From contig CAZQNO010000001.1 of NCBI GenBank assembly GCA_964594775.1, positions 62,001 through 126,000 on the forward strand: a stretch of 64,000 nt of DNA. The letters are read 5' to 3'. The notes beneath the pieces were generated by a model. It ran no database searches, was not told where the DNA came from, and worked only from the letters and a program-made list of their open reading frames with translations. The position numbers and the translations under genes are program-made. Every line of letters starts with the position of its first letter. The first letter of the stretch is position 1. Source of the stretch: CAYFVU01 sp964594775 (lineage in GTDB: Bacteria; Spirochaetota; Spirochaetia; DSM-16054; Sediminispirochaetaceae). This document shows, piece by piece, positions 61,301-64,000 of this stretch.

Positions 61301-63521
61301 CGCGATAGTCGACTTCCTCATCTTCCCTCCCGGAAAAGAGAATCGGGCTGTCGGCGACCGGAGAATCTCCGTCGGGTAGCGGCGGGCTGAGATTATCTCC
61401 GTTTTTCGTGATTTCTTCGATTTCGTAGAAAACCTTCCCCCCCCGTTGTGGAGAGAGAAGGTGTATAATGCGTTCTGAAGCATATCTCCCACCCTCTTCT
61501 ACACCGGAAAAAATCGGACCTCTGTTCTTCCTTCGGTCCACGGCGTGTAAGTCGGAGCCCGCCAGGGCGCTTCTGTTTCCGTTTTCATCCAGGCTATAGG
61601 CGAATACCACGAAGTACACATAGTCTTTGCCGGAATCCACGTTTATCTCGAGAGAGAAGGGTCCCGTATAGTCTTCAAAATCCTCTTCCGCCGGATACAT
61701 TTCTTCGATCTGCTCCGGACGATCTCCGGCAAAGAGCGCATACCGTATGTCGGCACCGCCGCTGTCGATGGACACCGTCTGCGTTTCGTCGATCCTCACC
61801 TTCGGCGGCGGAGGCGGTACCGTGTCGACGCCGAAGGATACCGGATCGGAGGAAAGGGAAAGATTTCCGGCCCCGTCTTCTACAGCTACCCGAAGGACCG
61901 CCGCTCCCGCATAGCCGTAGGGGAAGCTCAGATACATTTCCCGCTTTCCCAGGGGAGAATTCTTCTCTACCCGTATCGAATCTCCCTCTTTACTGCCGTA
62001 GCGCAGTTCGTAGCGTATCTTTCTCGTCTCCGGCGGCGCATTTACCCGAAAGCCGAATCCCAGGCTGTCGGAATCGTCTATGAGGATCTCCGGCTTTTGC
62101 GGCCGAGAATAATCATATATCACCACCTTCGAGGCTACTTCTCCCGTTCTCCCGTTCTTCAATCGCGCTATTGCCCGTACGGTAATGCTTCCTGCTGAGG
62201 AATTCCTCGGTACTTCGAGAAGAACGGGCCCCGTATACCTTCGGGAAAAACGATCCGGAGTACTGCCGTCTGTGCTGTAGTATATTTCCGCTTCTCTCTC
62301 GGCAAGGAAAACTACCTCTATGCGGTCGGTGATCGGGAGCTCTTTTGAGAGAAGAATCTGAGGGGCCGAGGGAATCCGGTTGTCATAGCGATAGTAGTAT
62401 CTGAATTGGTAGGAGCTGCCGTCCCGCCGATCGATCGCCAGTAGGCGCAGGGGCAAGCCGTGAACACTTGGACTTTTGAACTCTATCGAAAGGGGAGAAG
62501 TAAATTCTTTATCCCTTAGGTCTGCCGCCCGTTCATCGAGACAGTAGTGAAAATTGAAATCATCGCTGCGTGGTGCAGGTATCCTCAGCTCCGAAGAATC
62601 CATTTTTTCGGGGAAAGGAAAGGAGATATCTGGAACAGTGTTCGCTACCGAATAACGAAGCTGCGAACGATAGACGCCGTCTTCTCCCCGCTTTTTTGCC
62701 GCCACTCGAAGAAGAACGTCTCCTCTTTGATCGAGTATGAGGGGACCGTCATAGGGTTTTCCGCGCGATGAGGGGTCACTTCCATCTATACTGTAGCGGA
62801 TCCACTCGAAACAGTCTGTCGAGTCGAGAACAAGTTTTTGCAAATTAGCGAAATCCCCCTCCACCGGCGAGAGGATTCTCAACGGCTCTTTGCAGCTCTC
62901 TTCGACCTGCGGACGCAGCACTCGTTTAGTGCCGATTTCTCCGATATTTCCCCTTGTGTCTACCGAATAGGCATAAATATCTGCGGAAAAAACGTGGGGG
63001 GGCAGGGGCAGGGAAAAATCGATACGCTTTCCTTCGAAACGTCTAAATCCTCCCTTATCGTCAAAGGAACTGCGAAATGCCGTATACGCAATGTCCTCCT
63101 CGTCGGCAGTCTCTATGCGCAATTTAAGCGCATTATCCTGCAGCTCTGTGCTGATACTCGGCGGGGCCGGTGCCCTTCTGTCGATTCGGAAGAGCAATTC
63201 CTTCACTTCTTGCTCTTTTAAGGAGCGAAGCTCTATTCGAAACGTCCGGTCTTCTCCCGGAAGTGCGTTCAAATGGAGCGACTGCACGTAGGGGAGGAAG
63301 GAGCTTTCACTGCTGCCGGAAAACCGGTAGAGGAATTTCCCCTCCGCAGATTCGTTTTTCGCGCCTGTCTCATAGATTGAAAGAAAAATGGGCTTTCCAT
63401 AGACCCCCGGTTCGTGAGAAAAGCGGAAAACTTTGTTGTCTTGAGCGGAAAGAGAATTACTGAAAAGAAAAATCGCTGCAATCGCTGCTGCACATGAGAT
63501 CCGGGCCGCGAATTTTGGCAT
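58323..63521 (-). CDS. giant secreted modular protein with Ig-like/chitobiase-C modules and a C-terminal beta-helix
   Basis: The 1732-residue product has a signal peptide (about 1-26, NSLSAQ). Residues about 30-1235 are repeating beta-sandwich modules separated by linkers such as IDRRAPAPPSI, VDTVPPPPPKV, IDRRAPQAPSL and IDKAAPLPPKI; several modules contain chitobiase C-terminal-like signatures (IRYSIDGSDPSSRGKPYDGPL, IYYSTDGSTPDRFSRRYTGPV). From about residue 1236 a DUF1565-like start (SFGKDSFDGSRGRPFRSID) leads into a right-handed beta-helix of short parallel strands. No catalytic site is recognised; carbohydrate or surface binding is likely. It follows a phosphoribosyltransferase gene by 16 bases. 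Confidence 0.85.
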   Translation of the reverse strand: MPKFAARISCAAAIAAIFLFSNSLSAQDNKVFRFSHEPGVYGKPIFLSIYETGAKNESAEGKFLYRFSGSSESSFLPYVQSLHLNALPGEDRTFRIELRSLKEQEVKELLFRIDRRAPAPPSISTELQDNALKLRIETADEEDIAYTAFRSSFDDKGGFRRFEGKRIDFSLPLPPHVFSADIYAYSVDTRGNIGEIGTKRVLRPQVEESCKEPLRILSPVEGDFANLQKLVLDSTDCFEWIRYSIDGSDPSSRGKPYDGPLILDQRGDVLLRVAAKKRGEDGVYRSQLRYSVANTVPDISFPFPEKMDSSELRIPAPRSDDFNFHYCLDERAADLRDKEFTSPLSIEFKSPSVHGLPLRLLAIDRRDGSSYQFRYYYRYDNRIPSAPQILLSKELPITDRIEVVFLAEREAEIYYSTDGSTPDRFSRRYTGPVLLEVPRNSSAGSITVRAIARLKNGRTGEVASKVVIYDYSRPQKPEILIDDSDSLGFGFRVNAPPETRKIRYELRYGSKEGDSIRVEKNSPLGKREMYLSFPYGYAGAAVLRVAVEDGAGNLSLSSDPVSFGVDTVPPPPPKVRIDETQTVSIDSGGADIRYALFAGDRPEQIEEMYPAEEDFEDYTGPFSLEINVDSGKDYVYFVVFAYSLDENGNRSALAGSDLHAVDRRKNRGPIFSGVEEGGRYASERIIHLLSPQRGGKVFYEIEEITKNGDNLSPPLPDGDSPVADSPILFSGREDEEVDYRVAARVRLSAGGKWSEVKTRSFTIDRRAPQAPSLELPADGPKYSLPIEIPPQQREEGEEVWLLVLSGDEETSQVKPEDIRRRGRPLVGPMIVGPEKGERKEYHLYAAALDKVGNYSSPVGPVSCVIDRRVHALPPLTGMPANGLAGEAVTLELSDPESIADETRLVYEISLDSTEPRVPDKDSPAFEPPITLRPKEGRLSEIIIRYRAMDSRGRLSEEIGRIYFAIDDRRIEAPAISLSREGDARYLLRLSTEKSCGRFFYGFSPDAAIAYKGPVSLDLRAMESTTVYAKTVSESGLESETAHTIIGRTAGEGGALLGIEDGGVYRNDIKLRTTEKLRYELNRFDPKREKDFEAVHEIDVFSPELKNGLILDAPEGRETGYVLSVGRFDEESGIGSRVKTYRVRIDKAAPLPPKIIGIKHNAYYTGAPAVRFDAEEGAEVFYRLEKNGKQTGDFARAENELRLETAPGKIDTYALYSYSIDAAGNRSSTEKVVCTVDRAGIYVSSFGKDSFDGSRGRPFRSIDRALYEAEVSERSTIYLASGTYGLREPLQLERRELTIKGGFSPQSWEYEGGETLLSVGDARYPKSEALVSSNNGRITLEGLTLTNSDIEGSVLSQEGRGAKITLREVLLVHTAGTNAPLLRAKYGSIEILDSRVELGPVRNASVFSLEDADFSLRSSEIVGGDDGGSITFLTALRCKIKIEDGSLHPGRGVDTSSILARNSSIALLKSEVSAGKGSSRAEALHIEGGELYIEDSLIRGERGTRLSVAVASESAKVDIRRTRIELPGGVGGVALSTRGGSVKAEDCRLSAGSFSEFFYLLRSDRSSLRMENCLLTAERGEELKGLEMNGGRAEFRNSTFSFGAADSIFRAFSLNEGAELRLNRSVIAYAGANGTDGLENGSAINLLDTSTAELTENIFSGMSTVLILPSGEKRLDVEDLEKVRPPYDIKNPHKGNLEYPIGGLFVDPGTGEFGLRDRNLQGYGVQEKAGPDS

Positions 63522-63537
63522 ACGAACACCTGCCGTT

Positions 63538-64000
63538 TTATGTAAAAAGCTGCTTTTTTAATATATCGGCAAATTCATCGTCTGTATACGAATAATTTTC
63601 CCGATATTCTGCCTCGCTTAAACCGACCAATTCGTGGCTCTTGTAGTGGATCCAGATATCTTCCTCCGGCGAATCTATTCTATGTTTTCTGCAGAAATAA
63701 TCCGGTGTTACCGTCCTCGGGCTGTCCTGATAGGAAAAAACCTTGTAATCGTGAACAGCGATTTTTAGATCCTCTCTTGGAATGCCGTGGCTCATGATAA
63801 CCTCTCCCAGGTAGCTCATGGTGGTGCCGGAATCATAGATATCGTCGACAAGAAGCACTCTGTCTCCGGTTCGCAAAAAATCCGGCTTGTAGGTCCATCC
63901 GTCTATTCGAACCTGAGAACGCTGGTGTATGTCGGTATACGAGCGGGCGACCACGGCGGCATAGAATACCGGCCGCTCTCCTTTCCTAACAATTTTGAAA
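63538..64000 (-). CDS. phosphoribosyltransferase, 5' part outside window
   Basis: The frame is open to the window edge and reads FKIVRKGERPVFYAAVVARSY at the cut, then GDRVLLVDDIYDSGTTMSYLGE, the PRPP-binding loop of type I phosphoribosyltransferases, and DPDYF-like C-terminal residues (TPDYFCRK). It looks like a hypoxanthine/xanthine-guanine type enzyme (or a regulator with that fold); the substrate cannot be told because the N-terminal half is missing. A GTG at 63954 is internal and not the true start. Confidence 0.75.
   Translation of the reverse strand, partial: FKIVRKGERPVFYAAVVARSYTDIHQRSQVRIDGWTYKPDFLRTGDRVLLVDDIYDSGTTMSYLGEVIMSHGIPREDLKIAVHDYKVFSYQDSPRTVTPDYFCRKHRIDSPEEDIWIHYKSHELVGLSEAEYRENYSYTDDEFADILKKQLFT

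Noticed and set aside
1..64000. CRISPR array, prophage or insertion sequence
   Set aside because: No regularly spaced direct repeats, no transposase or integrase, and no phage structural genes were found in any frame.

Overview
The window comes from a spirochaete chromosome, most likely a Spirochaetales/Treponema-related, free-living type of roughly balanced GC. The main reasons are: a gene for the spirochaete-specific cytoplasmic filament protein CfpA next to a pyruvate-phosphate-dikinase-like gene; a tamB-bamA-skp(ompH)-mutS block in the order I recall from Treponema pallidum; a vWA / DHH / lipoprotein trio that resembles the T. pallidum Tp0750-Tp0751 neighbourhood; and several conserved proteins that look spirochaete-restricted. 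The cell has an outer membrane (BamA, TamB, Skp, lipoproteins with loose spirochaetal lipoboxes, a predicted barrel protein). No prophage, CRISPR array, insertion sequence, rRNA or tRNA was seen; the only RNA gene is ssrA (tmRNA). Infer a mostly housekeeping core region.

Layout. 1-9.6 kb (minus strand): translation/RNA operon rimP-nusA-infB-rbfA-truB-ribF-rpsO-pnp-dut, with dut cut by the window edge and infB broken by a 100-N scaffold gap inside a GGRPQ/RPGD repeat tract. A good promoter and an intrinsic terminator sit in the leader directly before rimP, suggesting attenuation of the nusA operon. 9.6-20.6 kb (minus): tamB-bamA-skp-mutS-comF, the outer-membrane assembly block plus mismatch repair. 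20.7-22.0 kb (plus): tmk and an unknown exported protein. 22.0-29.0 kb (minus): lepB, a signal-peptidase-like protein without the catalytic serine, hemW, yebC, ruvC-ruvA-ruvB, queA. 29.1-31.6 kb (plus): a PEGA/formylglycine-enzyme-like membrane protein, smpB and ssrA.

31.6-37.3 kb (minus): purA followed with almost no spacing by an uncharacterised membrane pair (TIGR03546/TIGR03545 type), a DUF89 phosphatase-like protein and an NlpC/P60-MORN fusion. 37.4-40.0 kb (plus): a large TPR protein and an unknown 181-residue protein ending in a very strong terminator. 40.1-46.0 kb (minus): cfpA, an unknown protein with a basic linker, and a divergent PPDK-like protein; a terminator lies between cfpA and the other two. 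46.1-49.3 kb (plus): vWA protein, DHH phosphoesterase, large lipoprotein. 49.3-55.9 kb (minus): folD, stand-alone AICAR transformylase, an LCP-domain protein, miaB and a TPR/SPOR protein. A 405-base AT-rich stretch follows, then (plus) a barrel-like protein and a lipoprotein, and finally (minus) a phosphoribosyltransferase cut by the window end and a 1732-residue secreted modular protein.

Most interesting leads: the terminator in the rimP-nusA leader, the AT-hook-like tail on CfpA with a basic linker in its neighbour, the catalytically dead signal-peptidase paralogue beside lepB, the RibF lacking a riboflavin-kinase signature, the zinc ribbon at the NusA C-terminus, and the purA-linked TIGR03546/TIGR03545 pair. 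All functional calls are by reading the protein sequence; no database search was run.
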